From Thermoproteota archaeon (GTDB taxonomy: Archaea; Korarchaeota; Korarchaeia; B14-G2): a stretch of DNA of 7,117 nt. The position numbers were made by a program, and so were the translations under genes. The notes under the pieces were generated by a model. It searched no databases. It worked only from the letters and a program-made list of their open reading frames with translations, and was not told where the DNA came from. The stretch spans positions 1 to 7,117 of the forward strand of contig QMWA01000090.1 in the NCBI GenBank assembly GCA_003661385.1, written 5' to 3'. Shown here piece by piece: positions 1 through 5,537 of this stretch (positions are counted from its first letter, which is position 1; each line of letters begins with the position of its first letter).

Positions 1-425
1 ATGTTCTTCTTGAGAAGGGTTCTGTAGCCTACTGCCAGATAGGGCTCCTCGAGTGTTGAAAGCCTATGCCATGCTCTGACCTATGTAGTACCTAGTCTCC
101 GCCCTCTGGTATGCTGCGTGCCCTCCTGTTTATGTTCTCTGAGAGCACGCCCCTCCTGTAGGCTGTCTAGCACTGCTGCTCTAGCCTCCATCATCGCCTC
201 AAATGCCCCTCTGGCTTCTAGAGGCGGCTTTCTCGTGAAGAATGTCCTCTCTGCCTCAGTATAGTACTCGTCTGCTTTCACTAGGCAGATTGTGGCATGA
301 GGCCTGCACCCTGTACTCCGTCTAAGGGTGATAGTATCGCATGAGGCTGAGATGAGAACCTTTCTGGCCCCGCGCCACCAGCAGATCGAGAGCTCATGGA
401 AGCTGCAGAGCCGAAAGGCTTGAGT
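1..425 (-). other. Unassigned minus-strand open frame, possibly a decayed gene
   Basis: I do not recognise this protein. One reading frame is open from 425 down to 84 (114 codons), meets a TAG at 81-83, and then stays open to the window edge. The best protein-like part starts at a GTG at 279-281 and reads MKADEYYTEAERTFF, followed by an Ala/Glu/Arg-rich helical stretch. After the stop the same frame continues with RLSTLEEPYLAVGY. The helical character and an R-x4-H (RALREH) vaguely recall HEPN-type proteins, but this is weak and not a family call. No ribosome-binding site is evident before the GTG. Continuation of the frame across a stop suggests an inactivated gene, but a chance open frame cannot be excluded. 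Confidence 0.25.
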
Positions 426-608
426 CTAAGGTTCGTAAGAGAGAGAAGCCATGAGTTCTCCCAATGTAGTCTCCTTTCCCCCTCCTAAGCTCGCATAACC
501 CTGTAGTGGGCACCGGTGGGGGAGGTAAAAGCCATATTTGCAGAGAATGAGGTACAGCGGCCTGTTTGCTCTTGAGCTTATCAATAGCCTTTAGGAACAC
601 CTACTGCT
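426..608. other. Intergenic, no supported gene
   Basis: This stretch lies downstream of the M24 gene, whose stop codon is at 609-611. A minus-strand frame starting with GTG at 598-600 is open for 68 codons, but it is proline- and leucine-rich in a compositionally odd way, lacks a ribosome-binding site and matches no family I know. I see no hairpin plus T-run that would mark a terminator. Confidence 0.4.
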
Positions 609-1724
609 CTACTCGAACAACTCATACTCATAGGTAGTAAGCTTCCTGGCCCCTTCTTTCTCTATCACGTAGGTGTCCTCTACCTTGATGGTTCCTATGC
701 CTGGGATAGTGATTGGCGAGTGGACGGAGGCTAATACCATGCCGGTTTTCACTATGTATTGCCTGTGGGCTGCAATTATGGTCGTTATGGGGTCTTCTTC
801 CACCAGCAGTCCTACTCCGTGGGCGAAACCGAGGACTACGTTCTTTTCATATCCCTTACTTACGAGATAGCCTCTTATTGCCTCCTGGACATCGGCCAGT
901 TTAAACCCTGGCTTGAGGCTTCCCTCGGCTAAGGAATGGGCTTCTAGGAAGACCTTGAGGGCTTCTTTAGCCCTCGGCTTGGGTTCGCCCACGAACAGCG
1001 TCCTAGCCATGTCGGCATAGTAGCCGCCTTGATCCGCTGCCACTACTATGGTAACTGGGTAGCCCTCCTGGATGCGGGTGTCCGGCAAGGGCTCAGCGTG
1101 TATCCTCACCGAGGGGCCAGCGTTCACATAGACGAGGGGATGCCTGGCACCATTCCTCATGAGGATGTAATAGGCCTCGGCTGCCACCTCCAGTTCTGTG
1201 ACACCAGGCCTAAGGGCCTCGATGGCTGCTTCCATGCCCTTAGCACATACATTAGATGCCCTTTTAATGAGAGCTATCTCATGGGCATCCTTAATCATGC
1301 GAAGCCTCATTATGAGGCCGTGGACATCTCTTATCTCCACCTGCCTGTTCAGCTTCTTGAAGAGCTCGAAGAAGAGTACGTAGGCATCACGTTCTATGCT
1401 ATAATCGAAGCCCACTACCTTATAACCGCCCTCACGAATAGCATTACTCACAGCCCTCATGAGCTCCTCGGCCCTCCGCCATGTCCTCACGTCTTCTATG
1501 CCCGTTCTCTCCATCAATTCTGGCGCCTCGTCTTCAAAAGCGAAAGCTATGGGCTCACCCTCAGGCGGTATGAGGAGAGCTGGTCTAAGCCACTTCTCAC
1601 CAGTGAAGTAAGCGAAGGAAGAGAGAGTCCTTATCATGGAGGCTTCTATGCCTTCACTACGCATCAGCTCTTGGAAACGTGCCACCCTAGTCCTATACGG
1701 TTCCTGCAATCCCAACTCAATCAC
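609..1724 (-). CDS. M24 family (prolidase/aminopeptidase P/creatinase fold) protein with altered active site
   Basis: The 371-residue protein has the two-domain layout of prolidases: an N-terminal creatinase-like domain (about 1-135) and a C-terminal pita-bread domain (about 145-371). Family signatures seen are IHAEP (H209), YYADMART (D238, R241, T242), AHGVG (H302) and KVEDT (E349). Against the Pyrococcus prolidase pattern as I remember it, only three of the five metal ligands remain (D238, H302, E349). The first Asp appears to be V227, the Glu of the EP motif appears to be H335, and the His of the HE motif appears to be E309. Such a protein may bind metal differently or not at all, so Xaa-Pro dipeptidase activity should not be assumed. 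Creatinase shows that this fold can work without metals. The start is GTG at 1722-1724, with box A at 1748-1754 placing transcription start at the start codon. A TTG at codon 4, behind GGAGTGA, is an alternative. Its neighbours suggest no pathway. Confidence 0.85.
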   Translation of the reverse strand: MIELGLQEPYRTRVARFQELMRSEGIEASMIRTLSSFAYFTGEKWLRPALLIPPEGEPIAFAFEDEAPELMERTGIEDVRTWRRAEELMRAVSNAIREGGYKVVGFDYSIERDAYVLFFELFKKLNRQVEIRDVHGLIMRLRMIKDAHEIALIKRASNVCAKGMEAAIEALRPGVTELEVAAEAYYILMRNGARHPLVYVNAGPSVRIHAEPLPDTRIQEGYPVTIVVAADQGGYYADMARTLFVGEPKPRAKEALKVFLEAHSLAEGSLKPGFKLADVQEAIRGYLVSKGYEKNVVLGFAHGVGLLVEEDPITTIIAAHRQYIVKTGMVLASVHSPITIPGIGTIKVEDTYVIEKEGARKLTTYEYELFE

Positions 1725-1991
1725 TCCTTAACGGCGCTAAACAGGCATATAAAAGAGTTAACACCGTCATAAATCCTTGGTACATCCCTCAGCTCTCCAC
1801 GCCTCTTCATCAGGAGGGAATTGCTTACGACACTTACATCGCTTAATATCATGGAGGTAGCCGATAGTTCTGGCCTTAACGTCAGGCCTACAGCTGGCTG
1901 CCATAGGTGCCATGAGGATGTTACAGATGAATGCCTGGAGGAGGCTCTGCCTTACCTTGAAGGCTGGCGCATCATTTATTCCATGCGCGCT
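1721..1991 (-). pseudogene. Fossil of a copper-type P1B-ATPase (CopA-like) C-terminus
   Basis: Minus-strand reading from 1982 gives GINDAPAF, which is the conserved hinge motif of P-type ATPases (GDGINDAPA). It is followed at once by KVRQSLLQAFICNILMAPMAA, matching the start of the penultimate membrane helix of heavy-metal ATPases (KxxQNLxWAFxYN). In an intact enzyme several dozen residues separate these blocks, so an internal deletion is inferred. Near 1895 the frame shifts, and the next frame reads GLTLRPELSATSMILSDVSV and then VSNSLLMKR, which is the family's last helix (LRPELAAxAMxLSSVSVVxNSLxLKR). The copper-site Tyr of the YN pair is Cys here (ICN). The ATP-binding and phosphorylation domains are missing. 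The second frame runs on through an unrelated tail to a TGA at 1721-1723 that overlaps the GTG of the M24 gene. This is a dead remnant that presumably once exported Cu+. Confidence 0.8.
1748..1754 (-). promoter_or_regulatory. Box A (TATA) of the M24 gene
   Basis: The minus strand reads TTTTATA here, centred about 27 nt before the GTG start at 1724. That spacing places the predicted transcription start at or next to the start codon, so the mRNA would be leaderless. The element lies inside the 3' tail of the P-type ATPase fossil. Confidence 0.5.
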
Positions 1992-2138
1992 CTATGCCTC
2001 TTGAAGCTCCGTCATCTCCCATAATGATAAGCCAGCTATCTCAGCTGCTTTGCCAAGCGATATGAGACTCTTGTGATAGAGCTTTAATGCCATTATGTGA
2101 GCAATATCAGCAGGCACCTTCACGCTTAGCATCTCCAT
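1992..2138 (-). pseudogene. Truncated UPF0175 family antitoxin
   Basis: The frame encodes 48 residues starting MEMLSVKVPADIAHIMALKL and containing ISLGKAAEIAGLSLWEM. The SLGKAAEIAGLS core is the hallmark of UPF0175, small helix-turn-helix antitoxins usually paired with PIN-like DUF3368 toxins. Family members are normally about 75-100 residues. Here the coding sequence stops at TAG 1992-1994 right after the core, and ten bases later the sequence is P-type ATPase fossil, so the C-terminal toxin-binding half is gone. No DUF3368 toxin follows. The start at 2138 is supported by a strong GAGGTGA ribosome-binding site (2145-2151, spacing 6) and a box A further upstream. A second ATG at 2130-2132 is in frame. 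It could still yield a short DNA-binding peptide, but it is most likely an inactivated antitoxin. Confidence 0.65.
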
Positions 2139-2144
2139 GCTTAA

Positions 2145-2180
2145 TCACCTCAACCAGCTAACCGCTAAGGGTTTATTTAA
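2145..2180 (-). promoter_or_regulatory. Promoter and ribosome-binding site of the truncated UPF0175 gene
   Basis: On the minus strand a box A-like TTAAATAAA lies at 2172-2180, about 26 nt upstream of a plausible transcription start near 2150. GAGGTGA at 2145-2151 is complementary to the archaeal 16S rRNA 3' end and sits 6 nt before the ATG. This unit has both elements, unlike the apparently leaderless genes around it. Confidence 0.5.
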
Positions 2181-2200
2181 CCATTCTTTTCTGCACTTCT

Positions 2201-2222
2201 GAGCTCGAAGAGCTTCGAGCTC
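2201..2222. repeat. Perfect 10-bp-arm palindrome
   Basis: GAGCTCGAAG (2201-2210) and CTTCGAGCTC (2213-2222) form a perfect inverted repeat around a 2-bp AG spacer. It lies about 20 bp upstream of the box A of the truncated UPF0175 gene and inside the coding-like remnant on the minus strand. It could be an operator half-site pair, a hairpin in RNA, or a by-product of alternating Glu/Leu/Ala codons. Confidence 0.7.
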
Positions 2223-2347
2223 CTCCTCTGTAGATACAAACACGTCACGTCAAGGGTAGTAGATTGGCAAGGTCTGGGCATGGAGTCCAGTCGTGTTTCA
2301 GCAGTTTCCCAAGAAGAACCCGCTCGCAATTTCTTAGACCACATGAT

Positions 2348-2439
2348 GCAGGCTCTATGCCTGCGCCTCTGCTAGTAGGTTGAGCTTACTTACCAAGCCT
2401 GTGCGCTGCCAGCTACGTGTGCTGGCTTATAAGCCTGTG
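2348..2439. repeat. Cluster of inverted and direct repeats upstream of mfnB
   Basis: Three elements are seen. GCAGGC (2348-2353) pairs with GCCTGC (2359-2364) across a 5-nt loop. GCCAGC (2408-2413) pairs with GCTGGC (2421-2426) across a 7-nt loop. The direct repeat AAGCCTGTG occurs at 2395-2403 and 2431-2439, bracketing the second hairpin. The second hairpin and the direct repeats end about 30-40 bp before the mfnB box A, a position where a regulator could bind. No function is demonstrable from sequence alone. The rest of 2223-2460 shows no recognised gene. Confidence 0.45.
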
Positions 2440-2463
2440 GAACGATGTAGGCTGTAGGTGGTT

Positions 2464-2472
2464 AAATTTATA
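2464..2472 (+). promoter_or_regulatory. Box A (TATA) of mfnB
   Basis: AAATTTATA is a good archaeal box A, centred about 28 nt before the TTG start at 2498. Transcription would begin at about 2494-2498, giving a leaderless or nearly leaderless mRNA. An in-frame stop at 2483-2485 excludes a longer N-terminus. Confidence 0.65.
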
Positions 2473-2497
2473 GGGTGGAAGCTAGCTTGGGGGTTGC

Positions 2498-3214
2498 TTG
2501 GCTAAGCTCTTAGTCAGCCCTAGGAGCGTTGAGGAGGCTATAGAGGCTGTCAGGGGTGGAGCTGACATAATTGACGTGAAGAACCCTAGGGAAGGCAGCT
2601 TGGGGGCCAGCTTCCCCTGGGTTATCTCAGCTGTCAGGAGAGCTGTCCCCAGGAGCATTGAGGTCAGTGCTACGCTGGGAGATGCCCCCTGTCTGCCTGG
2701 CACCATGTCGCTTGCTGCAGCTGGAGCCCTCCAGGCTGGAGCTGACATAGTGAAGGTTGGGCTGAAGTTCACTGGCAGAAGCAGGGCTACTGAGCTCATG
2801 TCCATGGTTGTGAAGGCAGCTAGGCTTATTAAGCCCACTTCAGTGGTTGTGGCAGCAAGCTACGGTGACGCACATGAGGTTGGTGCACTAGACCCCATGG
2901 ATGTACCTCAGGTCGCTTACGAGTCGGGCTGCGAGGTCGCTATGCTAGACACAGCAGTCAAAGATGGCAGAAGCCTGCTAGACCACTTGAGCAGAAGAGA
3001 GCTCAGGAGGTTCGTCGACGAAGCCCACAGCCTAGGGCTTAAGGCTGCCTTAGCAGGCTCCCTTAAGCTAGAGCACATACCAGCGTGCCTGGAGCTCGGA
3101 GCTGACATAATAGGGGTGAGGGGAGCTGCCTGCGAAGGAGGAGACAGGAACACAGGCAGGATCACAGCGAGAAAGGTCAGAGAGCTAGCTAGCATAGTAC
3201 ACTCCACACTCTAA
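2498..3214 (+). CDS. mfnB: (5-formylfuran-3-yl)methyl phosphate synthase (MfnB)
   Basis: MfnB makes 4-(hydroxymethyl)-2-furancarboxaldehyde phosphate from two molecules of glyceraldehyde 3-phosphate, the first committed step to the furan ring of methanofuran, in the cytoplasm. The 238-residue protein is full length for the family and collinear with the Methanocaldococcus enzyme as I recall it. Blocks seen are GGADIIDVKNP (D26, K28), EGSLGASFPWVI, GADIVKVGL (K86), VAMLDTAVKDG (D151, K155), ALAGSLK and the C-terminal GVRGAACEGGDRN (from 206). The Lys residues matching the known catalytic Lys27 and Lys155 are both present. The start is TTG: an in-frame stop at 2483-2485 rules out a longer protein, and homologues begin at the same point. 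The gene stands alone, with no other methanofuran or C1-pathway gene in the window. Methanofuran is known from methanogens and some other archaea, so this does not prove methanogenesis. Confidence 0.95.
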   Translation: MAKLLVSPRSVEEAIEAVRGGADIIDVKNPREGSLGASFPWVISAVRRAVPRSIEVSATLGDAPCLPGTMSLAAAGALQAGADIVKVGLKFTGRSRATELMSMVVKAARLIKPTSVVVAASYGDAHEVGALDPMDVPQVAYESGCEVAMLDTAVKDGRSLLDHLSRRELRRFVDEAHSLGLKAALAGSLKLEHIPACLELGADIIGVRGAACEGGDRNTGRITARKVRELASIVHSTL

Positions 3215-3491
3215 TAGCTCAGCTACCCCAGCATCTGACTAGCAGCCGCTGGAAAGCCCGCCCCATAGAGTGCTTGAGAAAGCGTCTTTAAGCTTGGAGA
3301 AGACAGCCAGCTAGCTGCTATCATATGTAGGCGAGTGGACAGGATAGACCACATGCCACGTGTAGAGAACACCTGCATCCAGGAACTCTAGGGTAGCTGG
3401 AGCATTCTACTACCAGAGCTGCTTTGAGTGGTAGGAGGCGGCGAGCTCAGGCGATGAGGAAGCGTAGAAAGCCTAGGGGTGGCGCTTGCGG
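3215..3491. other. Intergenic, no supported gene
   Basis: This gap lies between the convergent mfnB and oxidoreductase genes. All frames are broken by frequent stops and no family motif emerges. No tRNA-like cloverleaf or T-rich terminator was recognised. CTAG-containing words such as GCTAGC (3310-3315) are common here, as in the end of mfnB. Confidence 0.4.
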
Positions 3492-4991
3492 TTAAACGAA
3501 CGCATGGAACTTCCTTCCGTCCTTCTTGCATATGATCTGCGCTAGATTCCTCCCAGATAGTGCTACAGCAGGTAGGCCTCCGCCGGGCTCAACCCACTGA
3601 CCTACCATGTAGAAGTTCTTTAACCCAGGTAGGGTTTTCCTTATACGCTTTCCGAATGTGCTGGGTGTTGGAAGCCAGCCTTCAAAGCTCCCCTTCCAGT
3701 TATTCGTGTACCTTATGTAGGTGGCTGGAGTTGCAACGTCGTAGACCTCAACTCTCGAAGCTATGTCTCCGAGCTTCTTATCCAGTATGTCTATGACGCT
3801 CGTAGCCAGCCTCTCCTTTTCTCTGCGGTATTTTTGGATGTCTGCCTCCCTTAACCTAGTCCAGTATCCATGGTCAGCTGGAAGGTGCAAGATGACAGGT
3901 GTTTTCCCCTTAGGTGCTAGAGTGGGGTCGAAGTTGTATATTCTTACGAAGAGCCTTTCCACTCTGTTCTCGCTATCGACCAGCAGAGGGGTGTCGAGAG
4001 GGAAGTTTAAGGCATGCGGGTGCCCGTCGAAGCTTCTCGCTACTCCTAGCGACACCTGGCAGATCGCTGGGAAGAGCTTCCAGTTGCTGTACATGCTCAT
4101 TATCTCCTCGTCCACGTACTTCCCGTCAAGCATCTCGAAGATCGTGTAGTGCCCGTCTGCAGCTGAGACCACTATGTCTGCATCGTAGACTTCTCCATCA
4201 GCCAGCTTTACTCCCACAGCTCTGTTGTTTTTCACCACGATCTTGGACACCTTCGAGTTATAGTGTACCTTCCCGCCAAGGGAGATGTACCTCTTCTCGA
4301 TGGACCTCGCAAACTCTAGCGAGCCACCAATGGGGTAGCCTGCAGACTTCAAGTGCATCCATGAGAGGGTTGCGATAAGCACAACCATCGTGCACTGCTC
4401 ATCTATCCCGAGAATGAGGGGGAAAGCTTCCCTCAGGAAGGGGTTTTTAAACCTCTTAGCATAGCTTCCAATGGTTATTCCCTTCCATGCTCTGAGGAGC
4501 CTCAGGTAAGGATGGAACTTGAGCAGGAACTTGATCCCGTCGATTGGCCCATAGAGCTCGGGCGCTTTATCCACTGGCAAGTCAAACTCCGCGAACTTCC
4601 TCACTGCACCCATAAACTCGCTTATTGCTCGCTCATCTTCAGGTGCAATCCTCAGCATCTCCTCTTCCAGCCTATCAGCGTCTGTGTAGACTGTGAAGAC
4701 CTCTCCTCTCCTCCCCTCTATCCTACAGAACTCATCGAAGTCCACTATCTCCTTGCCCTGAATCGCATGCAGCTCCATCCACACTCTATGGACGCTGACT
4801 GAGGGGCTTGAGCCTACAAGCCAGTGGATGCAGCCATCAAAGGTGTACTCCTTCCTCTTCCAAGATGTACATAAGCCACCTGGAGCGCTATGCATCTCAA
4901 AAATCTCTGTCTCATAGCCATTCATCTGCAGGTAGCAGCCTGTTGACAGCCCAGCTATCCCAGCTCCTATGATCACCACTCTCTTAGCCAT
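3492..4991 (-). CDS. FAD-dependent oxidoreductase, phytoene desaturase-like (COG1233 type)
   Basis: The 499-residue flavoprotein has a Rossmann FAD-binding start, VVIIGAGIAGLSTGCYL, with GAGIAG at 9-14, an acidic E32 closing the second strand to hold the ribose, and the APGG motif at 36-39. The middle carries a substrate-domain strand ending VVSAADGHYT, typical of CrtI/RetSat-like enzymes. Near the C-terminus are RYTNNWKGSFEGW (427-439) and the flavin-closing YMVGQWVEPGGGLPAVALSG (461-480). Length and motif order suit the phytoene desaturase/retinol saturase superfamily, which desaturates or saturates isoprenoid chains. The actual substrate cannot be read from sequence, and no carotenoid gene lies nearby, so no gene name is given. 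There is no signal peptide. The ATG at 4989-4991 follows a strong GGAGGT (4997-5002, spacing 5), and a TTAAGTA box A lies upstream. The gene is monocistronic here. Confidence 0.88.
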   Translation of the reverse strand: MAKRVVIIGAGIAGLSTGCYLQMNGYETEIFEMHSAPGGLCTSWKRKEYTFDGCIHWLVGSSPSVSVHRVWMELHAIQGKEIVDFDEFCRIEGRRGEVFTVYTDADRLEEEMLRIAPEDERAISEFMGAVRKFAEFDLPVDKAPELYGPIDGIKFLLKFHPYLRLLRAWKGITIGSYAKRFKNPFLREAFPLILGIDEQCTMVVLIATLSWMHLKSAGYPIGGSLEFARSIEKRYISLGGKVHYNSKVSKIVVKNNRAVGVKLADGEVYDADIVVSAADGHYTIFEMLDGKYVDEEIMSMYSNWKLFPAICQVSLGVARSFDGHPHALNFPLDTPLLVDSENRVERLFVRIYNFDPTLAPKGKTPVILHLPADHGYWTRLREADIQKYRREKERLATSVIDILDKKLGDIASRVEVYDVATPATYIRYTNNWKGSFEGWLPTPSTFGKRIRKTLPGLKNFYMVGQWVEPGGGLPAVALSGRNLAQIICKKDGRKFHAFV

Positions 4992-4996
4992 AACTT

Positions 4997-5021
4997 ACCT
5001 CCATTAGGCGAGGATACTTAA
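4997..5021 (-). promoter_or_regulatory. Box A and ribosome-binding site of the oxidoreductase gene
   Basis: GGAGGT lies at 4997-5002 on the minus strand, 5 nt from the ATG. A box A-like TTAAGTA lies at 5015-5021, centred 27 nt from the ATG. If that box A is used, transcription would start at the ATG and the ribosome-binding site would be left out of the mRNA. Either transcription starts further upstream or the two signals serve different transcripts. Confidence 0.45.
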
Positions 5022-5529
5022 GCTTTACCAGCAAAAAGCTCAGAACTAGGGGAAAAGCGGGTTCACACCTCAAGGCTACCTCCTCGATCTCCCTGCTCCC
5101 AGGATCCTGCTTCAGGAGGCAAGCAGATGCTGCATAGCTGCTGAGCCAGCATAGGCTTGTAAGCGCTTTGTGGTAATCTACGCGAGTCTGTAGCCGTAGT
5201 GTTACAGCTCTCTAAGCCTGTATCTAGCGGCACACAGGTAGGTGTACTCCTGGCTGCCTGAGGTATATGGTACTGTATCGGGTTGCGGTCAGGATGAATA
5301 TCAGACAGCTAGCATCTGAAGTGTTTGAGAGGCTTCTGCTTGAGTTTGATATAGCTGGTGGTGTGAGAAGAGGGGCATCTTAGTGGCAGCTACCTCGCAG
5401 CAGAATCGCAGCAAGAGAAGACAGGAAGCTTAGCTAGGATGGTATGCTAGTGTTAGCCTGGGATGATACACCCAGCATGACCCATAACAGAGAGAATCAG
5501 GGCTCTTAAGGTTCAGATACCTGATAAGA
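5022..5529. other. Long intergenic region, mostly without recognisable genes
   Basis: About 500 bp separate the divergent oxidoreductase and vapBC genes. Apart from the small ORF at 5294-5383 and a 75-codon minus-strand open frame overlapping the oxidoreductase start, no frame looks convincingly coding. No RNA gene or mobile element was recognised. It may hold eroded gene remains. Confidence 0.35.
5294..5383 (+). CDS. Possible 29-residue small protein or gene remnant
   Basis: ATG at 5294 opens a frame reading MNIRQLASEVFERLLLEF, followed by DIAGGVRRGAS and a TAG at 5381-5383. The first part would be a good amphipathic helix. A GGTATATGG box A-like element (5262-5270) is centred about 28 nt upstream, the same geometry as the leaderless genes in this window. 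An in-frame ATG at 5267-5269 would lengthen it to 39 residues. Just past the stop another frame continues with GILVAATSQQ, so this could be the front end of a frameshifted gene. I recognise no family. Confidence 0.25.
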   Translation: MNIRQLASEVFERLLLEFDIAGGVRRGAS

Positions 5530-5537
5530 TTTAAGTA
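5530..5537 (+). promoter_or_regulatory. Box A (TATA) of vapBC
   Basis: TTTAAGTA is centred about 26 nt before the vapB ATG at 5559, predicting a leaderless vapB transcript. Its 3' end overlaps the first operator half-site (5535-5542), so a bound repressor would compete with TBP/TFB. Confidence 0.55.

Larger units (their letters stand above)
2145..2249 (-). other. Minus-strand coding-like remnant upstream of the UPF0175 fragment
   Basis: After a stop at 2250-2252 the minus strand reads RDVFVSTEEELEALRAQ and goes on to LNKPLAVSWLR, ending in TGA at 2145-2147, 6 nt before the UPF0175 ATG. The composition looks like real protein (acidic amphipathic helix), and the stop lies within the GAGGTGA ribosome-binding site, as often happens in tight operons. 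I cannot assign a family. A nucleotidyltransferase-like tail is only a guess. It may be the 3' end of another decayed gene. Confidence 0.25.

Noticed and set aside
394-600. Minus-strand open frame just downstream of the M24 stop
   Set aside because: It has a GTG start without a ribosome-binding site, an odd Pro/Leu/Ser composition and no family resemblance.
1029-1772. Long plus-strand open frame (247 codons) opposite the M24 gene
   Set aside because: It runs antisense through most of a protein with clear M24 family motifs, is rich in His, Cys and Tyr, and has no family signature. It is a shadow of the real gene.
1821-2024. Plus-strand open frame of 67 codons
   Set aside because: It is antisense to the P-type ATPase and UPF0175 fragments, which explain this DNA better.
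2348-2364. GCAGGC/GCCTGC hairpin considered as a tRNA anticodon arm
   Set aside because: The flanks lack acceptor, D and T arms and the GTTCRA box, and the base at position 37 would be T.
3184-3315. Repeated GCTAGC words (3184, 3188, 3310) considered as a repeat element
   Set aside because: These are short, irregularly spaced, CTAG-rich words without a longer repeat unit, and fit general base composition.
3300-3440. Minus-strand peptide-like stretch LEFLDAGVLYTWHVVYPVHS in the mfnB-oxidoreductase gap
   Set aside because: It is bounded by stops within about 30 codons and I recognise no family. It was not strong enough to annotate as a gene remnant.
4984-5211. Minus-strand 75-codon open frame overlapping the oxidoreductase start
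   Set aside because: It has no upstream start codon or ribosome-binding site, contains the oxidoreductase promoter signals, and matches no family I know. Chance openness or remote debris is more likely.
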